Assembly (NCBI RefSeq): GCF_000828475.1
Contig: NZ_AP014648.1
Location: 2,615,400 to 2,679,399 of the forward strand
DNA from: Methyloceanibacter caenitepidi
GTDB lineage: Bacteria > Pseudomonadota > Alphaproteobacteria > Rhizobiales > Methyloligellaceae
DNA: 64,000 bases
Direction of reading: 5' to 3'
Numbering within the stretch: the stretch's first letter is position 1; the number at the start of each line of letters is the position of its first letter. The position numbers were made by a program, and so were the translations under genes. The notes under the pieces were generated by a model. The model made no database searches. It was not told the origin of the DNA and saw only the letters and a program-made list of their open reading frames with translations. Positions 32,913-41,982 of this stretch are shown here, one piece after another.

Positions 32913-32934
32913 ATTATAGGAATAACTTCCTATA
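32913..32934 (-). promoter_or_regulatory. palindromic operator overlapping the -10 of the HTH gene
   Basis: TATAGGAA-TAAC-TTCCTATA (32915-32934) is a perfect 8+8 inverted repeat. TATAAT (minus strand, 32913-32918) overlaps its edge, 20 bp before the ATG of the HTH gene. Confidence 0.65.
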
Positions 32935-33054
32935 TACTCTACGAGCGAACGCAATGGGCGGGGATAGAGAAGCGACTCGGGAATCTTCGTAATGCGCGTC
33001 TCTTCCCGCGCAAATCTCGGCGTTGGCTAGCGTGCTGCGCTAAAGCACAGTGGC

Positions 33055-33585
33055 CTATGCGCGGAGGACCTCGGGTCCTCGCTGCCCGGCGCAATACGCC
33101 GTGAATTCGGAGATTTGCTCGACATCGGTCTCGGAAGCGCCGGTGTCGTGGCAGAGGATGCGATCGACCCGGATGCCATCGTCCGACAGCGGCAGGCGCA
33201 GCCAGTAGAGCACCACATGCTCCCGCCCCTCGGCAGGCCCGTGCGCGATGCCCTGGGCGCACACGGCATCAGTCGCGATCCGCGAGTGAATAGTGTGCCA
33301 CGGCGTGGCGCGGCGGCCCGAGAACACCTCCGTCAGGGTCAGCCCCGTGATCTCGCGTCCGTAAATCTCCCGCAATCGCGTTCCCGCTAGGCGAAAATGA
33401 CTGCGTTCGAATCCATCGCGCAGGTCGATGACCGCAAAGTGCGGCAGGAGGTCCGGAAACTTGAGGGGATCGAAATCCGCGCGGGCCGGCATCGCACGCC
33501 CGCGAGCGATGCCGCACCAATAGTCGAAAAGCACACGCTGTTCCGGCAGCACCAACTGTGCCCTGAAGGCGCAATCGGACAGCAT
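33055..33585 (-). CDS. PAS_5 family (single PAS domain) protein
   Basis: 176 residues from ATG 33585, preceded by GAGGGGG. Features: LFDYWCGIARGRAMPARADF, DFDPLKFPDLLPHFAVIDL and ERSHFRLAGTRLREIYGREI, the layout of PF07310 (PAS_5) proteins common in alphaproteobacteria. It has no output domain, so it may sense or bind a partner. Role unknown. Confidence 0.85.
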   Translation of the reverse strand: MLSDCAFRAQLVLPEQRVLFDYWCGIARGRAMPARADFDPLKFPDLLPHFAVIDLRDGFERSHFRLAGTRLREIYGREITGLTLTEVFSGRRATPWHTIHSRIATDAVCAQGIAHGPAEGREHVVLYWLRLPLSDDGIRVDRILCHDTGASETDVEQISEFTAYCAGQRGPEVLRA

Positions 33586-33844
33586 TTTACCCCCTCGCAA
33601 AATCGAATCGGCCCGCACCCCGACTATGGGGGTTTCAAGCCGTCACATTCAAGAGAGGTGCGAAATTTTGCCTGATATCACAATAGGTTGTGTCGATGCG
33701 GCAAGGGCACACCGGATATTGCGCTTCAAGCCGAGCAGGGCGGTGTCACCGCCTGATGCCCGCGCTAAGGATGGTGGTGAACATGACGAACAGGCGGCCG
33801 ACAGGTGATGGCCGTGACCAGGCGCTTGCCAGAGCGCGCTCGCG

Positions 33845-34252
33845 TTAGCGGCGGCGCTGTCCGAGACCCATCCGCTTCGCGAGATCCGACCGGGCCGCAG
33901 CGTAATTCGGCGCAACCATCGGGTAATCGTGCGGCAAGCCCCATTTCTCCCGGTACTCTTCCGGCGACAAATCGTAGTGGGTCCGCAGGTGGCGCTTGAG
34001 CGACTTGAACTTTTTGCCGTCTTCCAAGCAGATGATGTATTCCGACGTCACGGACTTCTTGATAGGGACCGCAGGCCGAAGCTCTTCCTTGGCCGGCTGT
34101 GCACCCGTACTGGAGGCCTTCTTTAGCGCGTCGAATACGTTGTTGATCAGGGCTGGCAGATCCGTGGCCACAACAGTGTTGTTGCTGACATAGGCCGAAA
34201 CGATCTCGGCCGTCAGTTCAACAAGCTCGTCCTTTTCCACCACTGCGTCCAT
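33845..34252 (-). CDS. mucR: MucR family zinc-finger transcriptional regulator
   Basis: 135 residues starting MDAVVEKDELVELTAEIVSA, with AAAGGAG before the ATG. The Ros/MucR zinc finger lies at about 77-105: Cys in EYIICLEDGKKFKSLKRHLR and His in HLRTHYDLSPEEYREKWGL, then the conserved HDYPMVAPNYAAARSDLAKR. MucR proteins are H-NS-like regulators of exopolysaccharide, motility and virulence or cell-cycle genes that bind AT-rich DNA. The long AT-richer upstream region could hold autoregulatory sites. Confidence 0.95.
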   Translation of the reverse strand: MDAVVEKDELVELTAEIVSAYVSNNTVVATDLPALINNVFDALKKASSTGAQPAKEELRPAVPIKKSVTSEYIICLEDGKKFKSLKRHLRTHYDLSPEEYREKWGLPHDYPMVAPNYAAARSDLAKRMGLGQRRR

Positions 34253-34706
34253 GATTTGGCTCCTTTAACCGCGAGCGTTCCTATTCGAACGCTGGAAACG
34301 GCGATTCTGCGACTCAATTCGCATTCCACATAATCAAGCGCCCTTGAAAGTCATCAAATTGCGCCGTTTTTGTGGCTTGAAACTATCGAACTTATGAAAC
34401 TAACAGCCTTTGAGCACGTTTAGTTCCATCTAATTGCTTCGTATAGCATCCTCCGGTGGAATCGCAACGAACTTTAGCTCGCGAAGACTGTGGAAAAAGC
34501 CCGCTGGCGCCACGGGCTCTCGTTTTTCTCTACGTTCAGCCCTCGCTGATTTTGTTTGCATTGGCGGAAGTCTCTTGTTTACCGGGGAAGAGCGAGATCA
34601 CGGGTAATCGTTGCTGGATCAAGCTTGTGTGACACCGCCTAGGGACCTGCGCGGGCCACCCTATATTCTGTACCGGACACCAGGACGACCGATAAGAAGG
34701 CAAGTC
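34253..34706. other. intergenic region upstream of mucR and msrB
   Basis: 454 bp between divergent genes. The 34310-34450 part is AT-richer than average and is a plausible MucR autoregulatory region. No gene, repeat or RNA element recognised. Confidence 0.5.
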
Positions 34707-35147
34707 ATGAGCACCACGCATAAGAAGACAGGCGCCCCGATCCCCACCACGAAGGACGATTGGCGCGAGCAGCTCACACCGGAGCAGTTCCATGTGATGC
34801 ATGAGCATGGGACCGAGCGGGCTTTCAGCCATCCCTACCACCAGGAAAAGCGCGCCGGTATGTATCGCTGTGCCGGTTGCGGCGCGGCCCTGTTCAGTTC
34901 GGACACGAAGTTCGATTCCGGCACGGGCTGGCCGAGCTTCACCGATGTTGCCGCCGCCGATACGGTGACGAAACACGAGGACAACAGCTACGGCATGCGG
35001 CGCGTCGAGGTCCGCTGTGCCAATTGCGAGGCCCATCTCGGGCATGTTTTTCCGGACGGACCCGGGGACACCGGCCTGCGCTATTGCATCAACGGTTGCG
35101 CTCTCGACCTTGACACCGGCGGCGCGGACGGCAACACGTCGGGCTAG
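34707..35147 (+). CDS. msrB: peptide-methionine (R)-S-oxide reductase MsrB
   Basis: 146 residues from ATG 34707. Zinc ligands are Cys55/Cys58 (YRCAGCGAAL) and Cys104/Cys107 (RCANCEAHLG); the catalytic cysteine is Cys127 in RYCINGCALDL. GTGWPSF is the substrate-binding motif. It repairs methionine-R-sulfoxide using thioredoxin, which fits the trxB gene further right, though the two are not linked. Cytosolic; full length. The additional cysteine at 131 could act in resolving. Confidence 0.95.
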   Translation: MSTTHKKTGAPIPTTKDDWREQLTPEQFHVMHEHGTERAFSHPYHQEKRAGMYRCAGCGAALFSSDTKFDSGTGWPSFTDVAAADTVTKHEDNSYGMRRVEVRCANCEAHLGHVFPDGPGDTGLRYCINGCALDLDTGGADGNTSG

Positions 35148-35232
35148 CTTCGGAGCGTGGTGTGCGCCTTCTCAGCGAGAACGCACACCATACTCAACCA
35201 TGGCCCTTTTACGTCTCGATTAGACCTATCCA

Positions 35233-37323
35233 ATGAACAAGCCCGATCTTCCGCCGCGCGGCCCCGTAGCCCCGCGCCGCCCCTCCCAGTCGCACCATCA
35301 CGGCATCGATCGCGAAGACGACTATGCGTGGCTGCGCGCCGACAATTGGCAGGCCGTCATGCGCGACCCCGCCGTTCTCCCCCCGGATATCCGCGCGCAT
35401 TTGGAGGCGGAAAACGCCTACACGGCGGCTGCGATGGGGGATACGGAGGCGCTGCAGGAGACGCTGTTCGCCGAAATGAAGGGCCGGATCAAGGAAGACG
35501 ATTCATCGGTGCCCGCGCCGGACGGTCCCTTCGACTACTACACGCGCTACATCACGGGCGGGCAGCAGCCGCTGTTCTGCCGGCGCCCCCGTGGCGGGGG
35601 CGAGGAGACGATCCTGATCGACGGCAACGCGCTGGCCGAAGGCCACGCCTATTTCCGCATTTCGCAGGTCGCTCACAGCCCCGACCACAAGCGCATCGCC
35701 TACGCGGTCGACACCAAGGGCTCGGAATATTTCACGGCCAAGGTGATCGATGCCGAGACCGGCGCGGTCGTCGAAGAGGCGGTCACGGATGCTTGCGGCG
35801 GCCTCGAATGGGCCATGGACAGCCAAACGCTGCTTTATGTCTGGCTCGATGAGGAGCACCGGCCGCGCAAACTCTTCGCGCACAAGATCGGCGACAAGGC
35901 TGAACACCGCTTGATCCACAACCAAACCGACCCCGGCCTCTTCCTCGACATCAGCCTGACCCAGGACGGCAAGTATCTCTTGCTCGGCACCCACGATCAC
36001 GAGACGACCGAAGTCAGCCTGATCGATGCCGCCGATCCATACGCCAAGCCCCGTCTCGTTGCGCCAAGACAAGCCGAGCACGAATACTCGGTGTGCCACC
36101 ACGAGGGCCGACTGATCATCCTCACCAACTCGGATAGCGCCGAAGATTTCCGCATCGTCGAAGCGCCCGCCGACGACCCCTCGCCCGCCAACTGGACTGA
36201 AATCGAACCGCACCGGCCCGGGCGGCTGATTCTCGACATCATCGCGTTCAAGGATTTTCTCGTGCGGCTCGAACGCGAGAACGGTTTGCCCCGCATCGTC
36301 ATCCGCCGTTTCGCCGACGGCGAAGAGCACGAAATCGCCTTCGACGAAGAGGCCTACGCGCTCGGCATGAGTGCGGGTTACGAATACGACACCACGACCT
36401 TGCGTTTCACCTATTCGTCGATGACGACGCCGTCGCAAGTCTACGACTACGACATGGCGACGCGGGAGCGGACCTTGCGCAAGACGCAAGAGATCCCAAG
36501 CGGCCACGACCCGAGCCAATACGTCACGCGCCGCGTCTTCGCCCCGGCGAAGGACGGCGAGACCGTGCCCGTGACCCTGCTCTACCGCAAGGACACGAAG
36601 CTCGACGGCACCGCGCCGCTCCTGCTCTACGGTTACGGCTCCTACGGCATCACCATTCCGGCCAGCTTCTCGACGAACGCATTGAGCCTCGTCGACCGCG
36701 GCTTCGTCTACGCCATCGCCCATGTGCGCGGCGGCAAGGACAAGGGCTTCGCCTGGTACAAGAACGGCAAGCGCGCCAAGAAGACGAACACCTTCACCGA
36801 TTTCATCGCCGCGGGCGAATATCTCGCGAAGGAGAAATTCACGTCGCGCGGGCGCATAGTGGCCCAAGGCGGCAGCGCGGGCGGCATGCTCATGGGGGCT
36901 ATCGCCAACATGGCCCCGGATCTGTTTCTCGGCATCATCGCCGAAGTGCCCTTCGTCGACGTGCTGACGACGATGCTCGATGCGAGCCTGCCCCTCACCC
37001 CGCCCGAATGGCCCGAATGGGGCAACCCGATCGAGAGCGCCGAGGACTACAAGACCATCGCGGCCTACTCGCCCTACGACAATGTGAGGGCGCAAGGCTA
37101 TCCCAACATCCTGGCGCTCGCGGGCCTCACCGATCCGCGCGTGACCTATTGGGAACCCGCGAAATGGATCGCCAGGCTGCGCGAGACCGGCACGGGGAAC
37201 AATCTCATTCTCCTGAAGACGAACATGGAGGCGGGTCACGCCGGAGCTTCGGGGCGCTTTGACCGGCTGAAGGAAGTCGCGCTGTCGTATGCCTTCGCGC
37301 TGAAGCTGGCGGATCGCGCCTGA
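35233..37323 (+). CDS. ptrB: oligopeptidase B (S9 family serine peptidase)
   Basis: 696 residues. An N-terminal beta-propeller region (about 70-410) and a C-terminal alpha/beta-hydrolase domain. Catalytic triad: Ser548 in AQGGSAGGMLMG, Asp634 in LTDPRVTYWEP and His669 in EAGHAGASGRFD. The acidic residues for cleaving after Lys/Arg in oligopeptides appear to be in the expected regions. Single gene, 85 bp after msrB. Confidence 0.94.
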   Translation: MNKPDLPPRGPVAPRRPSQSHHHGIDREDDYAWLRADNWQAVMRDPAVLPPDIRAHLEAENAYTAAAMGDTEALQETLFAEMKGRIKEDDSSVPAPDGPFDYYTRYITGGQQPLFCRRPRGGGEETILIDGNALAEGHAYFRISQVAHSPDHKRIAYAVDTKGSEYFTAKVIDAETGAVVEEAVTDACGGLEWAMDSQTLLYVWLDEEHRPRKLFAHKIGDKAEHRLIHNQTDPGLFLDISLTQDGKYLLLGTHDHETTEVSLIDAADPYAKPRLVAPRQAEHEYSVCHHEGRLIILTNSDSAEDFRIVEAPADDPSPANWTEIEPHRPGRLILDIIAFKDFLVRLERENGLPRIVIRRFADGEEHEIAFDEEAYALGMSAGYEYDTTTLRFTYSSMTTPSQVYDYDMATRERTLRKTQEIPSGHDPSQYVTRRVFAPAKDGETVPVTLLYRKDTKLDGTAPLLLYGYGSYGITIPASFSTNALSLVDRGFVYAIAHVRGGKDKGFAWYKNGKRAKKTNTFTDFIAAGEYLAKEKFTSRGRIVAQGGSAGGMLMGAIANMAPDLFLGIIAEVPFVDVLTTMLDASLPLTPPEWPEWGNPIESAEDYKTIAAYSPYDNVRAQGYPNILALAGLTDPRVTYWEPAKWIARLRETGTGNNLILLKTNMEAGHAGASGRFDRLKEVALSYAFALKLADRA

Positions 37324-37347
37324 GCTTACCTATCTGAATCCTTGGAT

Positions 37348-37383
37348 CGTCATGCCCGGACTTGATCCGGGCATCCACGAGGT
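37348..37383. repeat. single-arm palindromic repeat after ptrB
   Basis: CGTCATGCCCGG-ACTTGAT-CCGGGCATCC is one arm of the same palindromic family as the elements at 4618, 19561 and 38808. Confidence 0.65.
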
Positions 37384-37483
37384 ACCATCTGGATCGGCCC
37401 GATGCCTTGACAACAAGGCTTGCGGCCCTCCGCCTCGTGATCCCAAGATGGACGAACTTCAGTCGACGGATCGGCGCTGAACA

Positions 37484-38158
37484 ATGAGCCTTCTCGACAT
37501 CTTGGCCTTCGCCTGGTTTTGCCTGTGTTACTTCGGCTATGCCTGGGCCGTGCGCTATGGCCCGCTGAAATCGCGCCGCGGGCTCGTTGCCGCCGTCAAC
37601 GACCGCCGTGTGCAGTGGATGGAAACGGCCCTGAGGCGCGACATCCGCATCATGGACGCCCAACTCCTCACCTCGCTGTCGAGTGGGAACGCCTTCTTTG
37701 CGTCCACGTCCGTGCTCGTGCTCGGCGGACTGACCGCGATGCTCGGAGCTGCGGACAATGTGAAGAACCGCCTCGAGCAACTACCCTTCATCGCGGACGC
37801 ACCAATCGTCATGTGGGAGTTCAAGATCCTGTTCCTCATGTTGCTGATGATCGTGGCCTTCTTCGCCTTCGCCTGGGCGTTCCGGCTGACACACTATGTG
37901 GGCACCATGTTCGGAGCCTTGCCGCTGCAATCCGAGGCGAACACGGCCGAGGCGCGCGCCCACGCGCGCAAGACCGCCCAGCTCGTTGGGCTGTCGGGGC
38001 GTCATCTCAACGCGGGTCTCAGGACCATCTATTTCGCGATCGCCGGGCTCGCCTGGTTTGTGAGCCCCATCCTCTTTGTGCTTGCCTGCGCCCTGGTGAC
38101 GTTCATCGTGTACCGCCGCGAATACGCCTCGGAAGCCTTCACCGTCATCGACCGTTAG
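37484..38158 (+). CDS. DUF599 family membrane protein
   Basis: 224 residues with four hydrophobic segments (about 5-23, 67-88, 110-132, 187-212). Family motifs: RRVQWMETALRRDIRIMDAQ and LLTSLSSGNAFFASTSVLVL. Function unknown; inner membrane. It begins about 160 bp after ptrB, with a palindromic repeat between. Confidence 0.9.
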   Translation: MSLLDILAFAWFCLCYFGYAWAVRYGPLKSRRGLVAAVNDRRVQWMETALRRDIRIMDAQLLTSLSSGNAFFASTSVLVLGGLTAMLGAADNVKNRLEQLPFIADAPIVMWEFKILFLMLLMIVAFFAFAWAFRLTHYVGTMFGALPLQSEANTAEARAHARKTAQLVGLSGRHLNAGLRTIYFAIAGLAWFVSPILFVLACALVTFIVYRREYASEAFTVIDR

Positions 38159-38230
38159 GCCGCCTGGAACGGGCAAATAGCCGGAGACGGCCCTAGTCGA
38201 AGCCGCGCCACCTATGCCAGAGTGCCGCTC

Positions 38231-38785
38231 ATGCTGCTCTCACGCGAAAAATCCCAAGTCCTCATCGTCGACGTCCAGGACAAGCTCCTGAATGCCATCA
38301 AAGGCGCGGATCGTGTCATCGACCGCTGCGTGCGCCTCGTCATCGCCGCCCGCAAGCTCGGCATCCCCATCACCATGTCGGAGCAATATCCACAAGGGCT
38401 GGGGCCGACCCACGATTCCGTGCGCGACGCCTTCGCCAACGACGGCTTCGTCGCCGACAAGACCGAGTTTTCCTGCATGCGCAACGAGATGTTGCGGGAC
38501 CGGCTCCACAACCTACGCCGCGAAGGCCGCTCACAGGTCGTGATCGGCGGCATCGAGGCCCATGTCTGCGTGGCGCAGACCGCCATGGACCTCGAAACGC
38601 AAGGCTTCGAGGCCTTTGTGGTCGCCGACGCCGTCGGCTCGCGCTCGAAGAGCAGCCTCAAGCTGGCCCTGTCGCGCCTGCAGAAATCCAGCGTCGACAT
38701 CGTGGACAGCGAGATGGTTCTGTTCGAATGGATGGAACGCGCCGGAACCCCGGAATTCAAGGCGCTGCAGGCCCTCATCAAGTAG
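38231..38785 (+). CDS. isochorismatase-like cysteine hydrolase
   Basis: 184 residues. Catalytic triad candidates: Asp in LIVDVQDKLLNA, Lys in DKTEFSCM and Cys in GGIEAHVCVAQTAMDL. The family includes nicotinamidase and other amidohydrolases; GIEAHVCV is the usual YcaC/hydrolase nucleophile loop. Substrate unknown. ATG 38231 or GTG 38222 can start it. Confidence 0.88.
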   Translation: MLLSREKSQVLIVDVQDKLLNAIKGADRVIDRCVRLVIAARKLGIPITMSEQYPQGLGPTHDSVRDAFANDGFVADKTEFSCMRNEMLRDRLHNLRREGRSQVVIGGIEAHVCVAQTAMDLETQGFEAFVVADAVGSRSKSSLKLALSRLQKSSVDIVDSEMVLFEWMERAGTPEFKALQALIK

Positions 38786-39318
38786 GTTCTTGGGGCTTGC
38801 CCGACCGTGTCATACCCGCGAACGCGGGTATCCAGTAAACACCGCCCGTCGTGATCCGGAACGGCACTGGTTACTGGATCACCCGGACCATCAAGCTTGT
38901 GCTCGGGCCGGCGCAGCCGGACCCGGGTGCCGGGTGATGACAAGGGGGAGACAAATCGCCCTTGCGATGGTCTCCAACCACCCCTCCACATCGCCAAGCG
39001 CAGCCACTAAGGCTCCGAATACGTGAACCGACCCTGCAGGATCGGTTCATGTTGGGTTCAGGTGGAAAATCGCACTCTCCAAAGCGTCAGATCCCTGTAC
39101 TGATTGTAGCGAACCTTCCTCGGCACCGGGCGTGGAGTTCAGGGGCTCCACGCCCACCCCGATTTCTCCGGAACAATTGAGACGCTTGGGGTATTGTCTT
39201 CGATACCCCGCATGGCAACCTGGCCCCTTTGACGCGGCCCCGGTTGCTTCGGCATGGCCGACGCTTTAGCTTCGCGCCGTCCGGTATTCTTTTCACTCTA
39301 AGTTCGCGGAGACCCAAA
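38786..39318. other. 533-bp intergenic region with palindromes
   Basis: It contains the MITE-like element at 38808-38942, a 26-bp near-perfect palindrome (TGAACCGA...TCGGTTCA, 39024-39049, with internal CCTGCAGG) and a GGGGTAT/ATACCCC hairpin (39188-39209) about 110 bp before the superoxide dismutase start. No gene is supported. Confidence 0.55.
38808..38942. repeat. MITE-like two-armed palindromic element C
   Basis: A 135-bp element, TGTCATACCCGCGAACGCGG at the left and CCGGGTGATGACA at the right, with ATCCAGTA and TACTGGAT in the middle and a longer, compound right arm (GGGCCGGCGCAGCCGGACCC). Same family as elements A and B in the GTA cluster. Confidence 0.75.
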
Positions 39319-39924
39319 GTGGCATTCGAACTCGTACCCCTCCCCTACGCATACGATTCCCTGCAGCCCTATATGTCGGCCGAAACGCTGGAGTATCACC
39401 ACGACAAGCACCACAAGGCTTACGTGGACAAGCTGAACGACCTGATCAAAGGCACCGACTACGAGGGCAAGGAACTCGAGACCATCATCAAGGAAAGCTT
39501 CGGCAAGGACGCCGGCGTGTTCAACAACGCCGCGCAGAACTTCAATCATATTCATTTCTGGCCCTGGATGACCAAGGACGGCGGCGGCAAGAAAGTGCCG
39601 GGCGCGGTCCTGGCGCTGATCGACCGGGACCTTGGCGGCTTCGACAAGTTCCGCGAGGACTTCCTGGCCGCCGGTGCGGGCCAGTTCGGATCGGGCTGGG
39701 CCTGGCTGACGCTGAAAGACGGCAAGCTGGAAGTAACTAAGACGCCGAACGGCGAGAACCCGCTCGTCCATGGCGGCTGGCCGCTGCTCGGCTGCGATGT
39801 GTGGGAGCATTCCTATTACATCGACTACCGCAACGCGCGGCCGAAATACCTGGAAGCGTGGTTCGACAATCTCATCAACTGGGAGCATGTCGAGGAAATG
39901 TACGCTCAGGCGCCGTCTTCCTAA
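39319..39924 (+). CDS. sodB: superoxide dismutase, Fe/Mn type
   Basis: 201 residues from GTG 39319 with GGAG upstream: AFELVPLPYAYDSLQPYMSA. Metal ligands: His27 (LEYHHDKHH), His in FNHIHFWPW, Asp and His in GCDVWEHSYYIDYRN. Cytosolic. Sequence alone does not settle Fe versus Mn, but the QNFNHIHFW region is typical of the alphaproteobacterial group. A shared bidirectional terminator follows at 39964-39993. Confidence 0.95.
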   Translation: MAFELVPLPYAYDSLQPYMSAETLEYHHDKHHKAYVDKLNDLIKGTDYEGKELETIIKESFGKDAGVFNNAAQNFNHIHFWPWMTKDGGGKKVPGAVLALIDRDLGGFDKFREDFLAAGAGQFGSGWAWLTLKDGKLEVTKTPNGENPLVHGGWPLLGCDVWEHSYYIDYRNARPKYLEAWFDNLINWEHVEEMYAQAPSS

Positions 39925-39963
39925 GGCGCTTCGCGCCGTACAGCGATAGGCACAGAGTTTTAG

Positions 39964-39993
39964 AAACGGGCGTCCTTCGGGGCGCCCGTTTTG
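39964..39993. terminator. bidirectional terminator between sodB and the ABC-F gene
   Basis: AAACGGGCGTCC-TTCG-GGGCGCCCGTTTT forms a stable stem with A- and T-rich flanks on both sides and lies between the convergent ends of the two genes. Confidence 0.85.
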
Positions 39994-40009
39994 CTTTGGA
40001 GCGTCGGCC

Positions 40010-41914
40010 TTAGGCGTCGACTTCCGCCATGGCCGTCTCGACCGCTTCGCTCGCTTCCAGCCAGCGGGCTTCGGCTTCCTCGATCTCGCGGGTGAGCTGT
40101 CCACGCTGCTTCATGAGCTCGCTCGCTTGCGCCGGCGACGCATCGATCAGCTTGGCATCCACCACCTCGCGCTTCTTGGTCAGCGTCTTCATATCGGCTT
40201 CGGCATCGGCAATGGCTTTGCGCAAGGGTTTGGTGCGCTCGCGCGCGTCGGCGGCTGCTTTGCGCTTCTCCTTGCGCTCGGCCTTCGACAACGTGTCCTT
40301 CGGCGCTTCGGTTTGGGACATTCCATTGCCGGACTTGCCTTTGCCCGCGCGCGCTGCGCTCAGCACGCTGTCGCGGTAATCCTCGAGCGTGCCGTCGAAC
40401 TCCTGCGCCCGGCCGCCATCCACCAGCAACAGCCGGTCGGCGATGAGGCCCAAAAGATGCCGATCGTGGCTGACCACGATGACGGCGCCGCCGAAACCGG
40501 CGAGCGCCTGCACCAAAGCCTCGCGCGCATCCACGTCGAGATGGTTCGTCGGCTCGTCGAGGATGAGGATGTGGGGGGCATCGCGCGTCACCAGCGCAAG
40601 CGACAGCCGCGCCCGCTCCCCGCCGGACAGCGCGCTGACCTTCACGCCGACCTTGTCGCCGGAGAAACCGAACCGGGCGAGATGGGCCCGCACCTCGCCG
40701 GGCTTCGCCTCCGGCATCATGCGCTCCATGTGCTGCAGCGGCGTGTCCTCCGACACAAGCTCTTCGATCTGGTGCTGGGCGAAATAGCCGACGGAAAGTT
40801 TGCCGCTCGCCTTGATCTGGCCATCCATGGGCGACAGTTGGCCTGCGAGCGCCCGCGCCAAGGTGGTCTTGCCGTTGCCGTTGCGGCCCACGAGGGCAAT
40901 GCGATCGTCCGGGTCGATGCGCAAGTCGATATGCGACAGCACCGGCTTACCCGGCACATAGCCGACGGCGACATCCTCCAGCATCATCAGCGGCGGCTTC
41001 ACCTCTTTGGGCGAAGGGAAGTCGAAAACGAGCGAAGCGTCGTCGAAGACTTCAGCCTCAGGCGCCATGCGTTGCAGCGCCTTCAGGCGGCTCTGCGCCT
41101 GACGGGCCGTATGCGCCTTGTAGCGCCAGCGGTCCACATAGGCCTGCAGCTTCTGGCGCTTTGCCTCTAGCTTGGCGCGCATCGCCGCGTCCTGCGCCTG
41201 GCGCTCATGCCGCTGCCGCTCGAACTGATCGTAATTGCCCACGTAGAGCGTGGTCTTGCCGTGGTCCACATGCACGATGTGGCTGACGACGTTGTTCAGC
41301 ATGTCGCGCTCGTGGCTCACCACGATCAGGCTGGCGGGATAGGCGCGCAGGAAGGACTCGAGCCACAGCGCCGCCTCGAGATCGAGATGGTTCGAGGGCT
41401 CGTCGAGCAGCAGCAGATCGGGCTCGGAGAAGAGCAGCGCTGCGAGCGCCACGCGCATGCGCCAGCCGCCCGAGAACTCCGTCAGCGGGCGGTGCTGGTC
41501 GTCCTCGGAGAAGCCGAGCCCCGCGAGGATACGTGCAGCCCGCGACGGCGCCCCATGGGCGTCGATCGCGTTCAGGCGCTCGTGAATTTCAGCGATGCGA
41601 TGCGCGTCCGTCGCGGTGTCGGCCTCATCCAGAAGCGCGGCCCGCTCCTCGGCCGCCGCGAGCACGGTTTCGAACGGCGTCGCAAGCCCGCCGGGCGCAT
41701 CCTGCTTGAGATAGCCGATCCTGGTCCCGCTGGGCGCTTCGATGCGCCCCTCGTCGGCCTCGTAGATGCCGGCGATCATCTTGAGCAGCGAGGACTTGCC
41801 CGCGCCATTGCGGCCCACGAGCCCCACACGGGCTTTCGGCGGCATGGCGACGGAGGCGCGGTCCAGAATGACGTGACCGCCGAGGCGCAAGGTTATGGAG
41901 TCGAGCGTGAACAT
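40010..41914 (-). CDS. ABC-F family ATPase (YheS/Uup-like)
   Basis: 634 residues with two ABC domains. Walker A1 is GRNGAGKSSLLKM (about 35-47) with signature EFSGGWRMRV and Walker B LLLLDEPSNHLDL. Walker A2 is GRNGNGKTTLARA with signature ALSGGERARLSL and ILILDEPTNHLDV. The inter-domain linker is rich in charged residues (RQRHERQAQDAAMRAKLEAK), and the C-terminal part (about 540-634) is a charged coiled coil as in Uup. ABC-F proteins act on stalled ribosomes and have no membrane domains. Confidence 0.92.
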   Translation of the reverse strand: MFTLDSITLRLGGHVILDRASVAMPPKARVGLVGRNGAGKSSLLKMIAGIYEADEGRIEAPSGTRIGYLKQDAPGGLATPFETVLAAAEERAALLDEADTATDAHRIAEIHERLNAIDAHGAPSRAARILAGLGFSEDDQHRPLTEFSGGWRMRVALAALLFSEPDLLLLDEPSNHLDLEAALWLESFLRAYPASLIVVSHERDMLNNVVSHIVHVDHGKTTLYVGNYDQFERQRHERQAQDAAMRAKLEAKRQKLQAYVDRWRYKAHTARQAQSRLKALQRMAPEAEVFDDASLVFDFPSPKEVKPPLMMLEDVAVGYVPGKPVLSHIDLRIDPDDRIALVGRNGNGKTTLARALAGQLSPMDGQIKASGKLSVGYFAQHQIEELVSEDTPLQHMERMMPEAKPGEVRAHLARFGFSGDKVGVKVSALSGGERARLSLALVTRDAPHILILDEPTNHLDVDAREALVQALAGFGGAVIVVSHDRHLLGLIADRLLLVDGGRAQEFDGTLEDYRDSVLSAARAGKGKSGNGMSQTEAPKDTLSKAERKEKRKAAADARERTKPLRKAIADAEADMKTLTKKREVVDAKLIDASPAQASELMKQRGQLTREIEEAEARWLEASEAVETAMAEVDA

Positions 41915-41982
41915 GGCGCCCGTGTAGCACAGGGTACGCGAATGCCACTAGCGGCCGCGCACGCGTCCCAATGCCACGAGCG

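Noticed and set aside
38808-38942. A CRISPR array or tRNA in the repeat-rich gap before sodB
   Set aside because: There is no regular spacing of direct repeats and no cloverleaf; the structure is a single two-armed palindrome shared with other intergenic sites.
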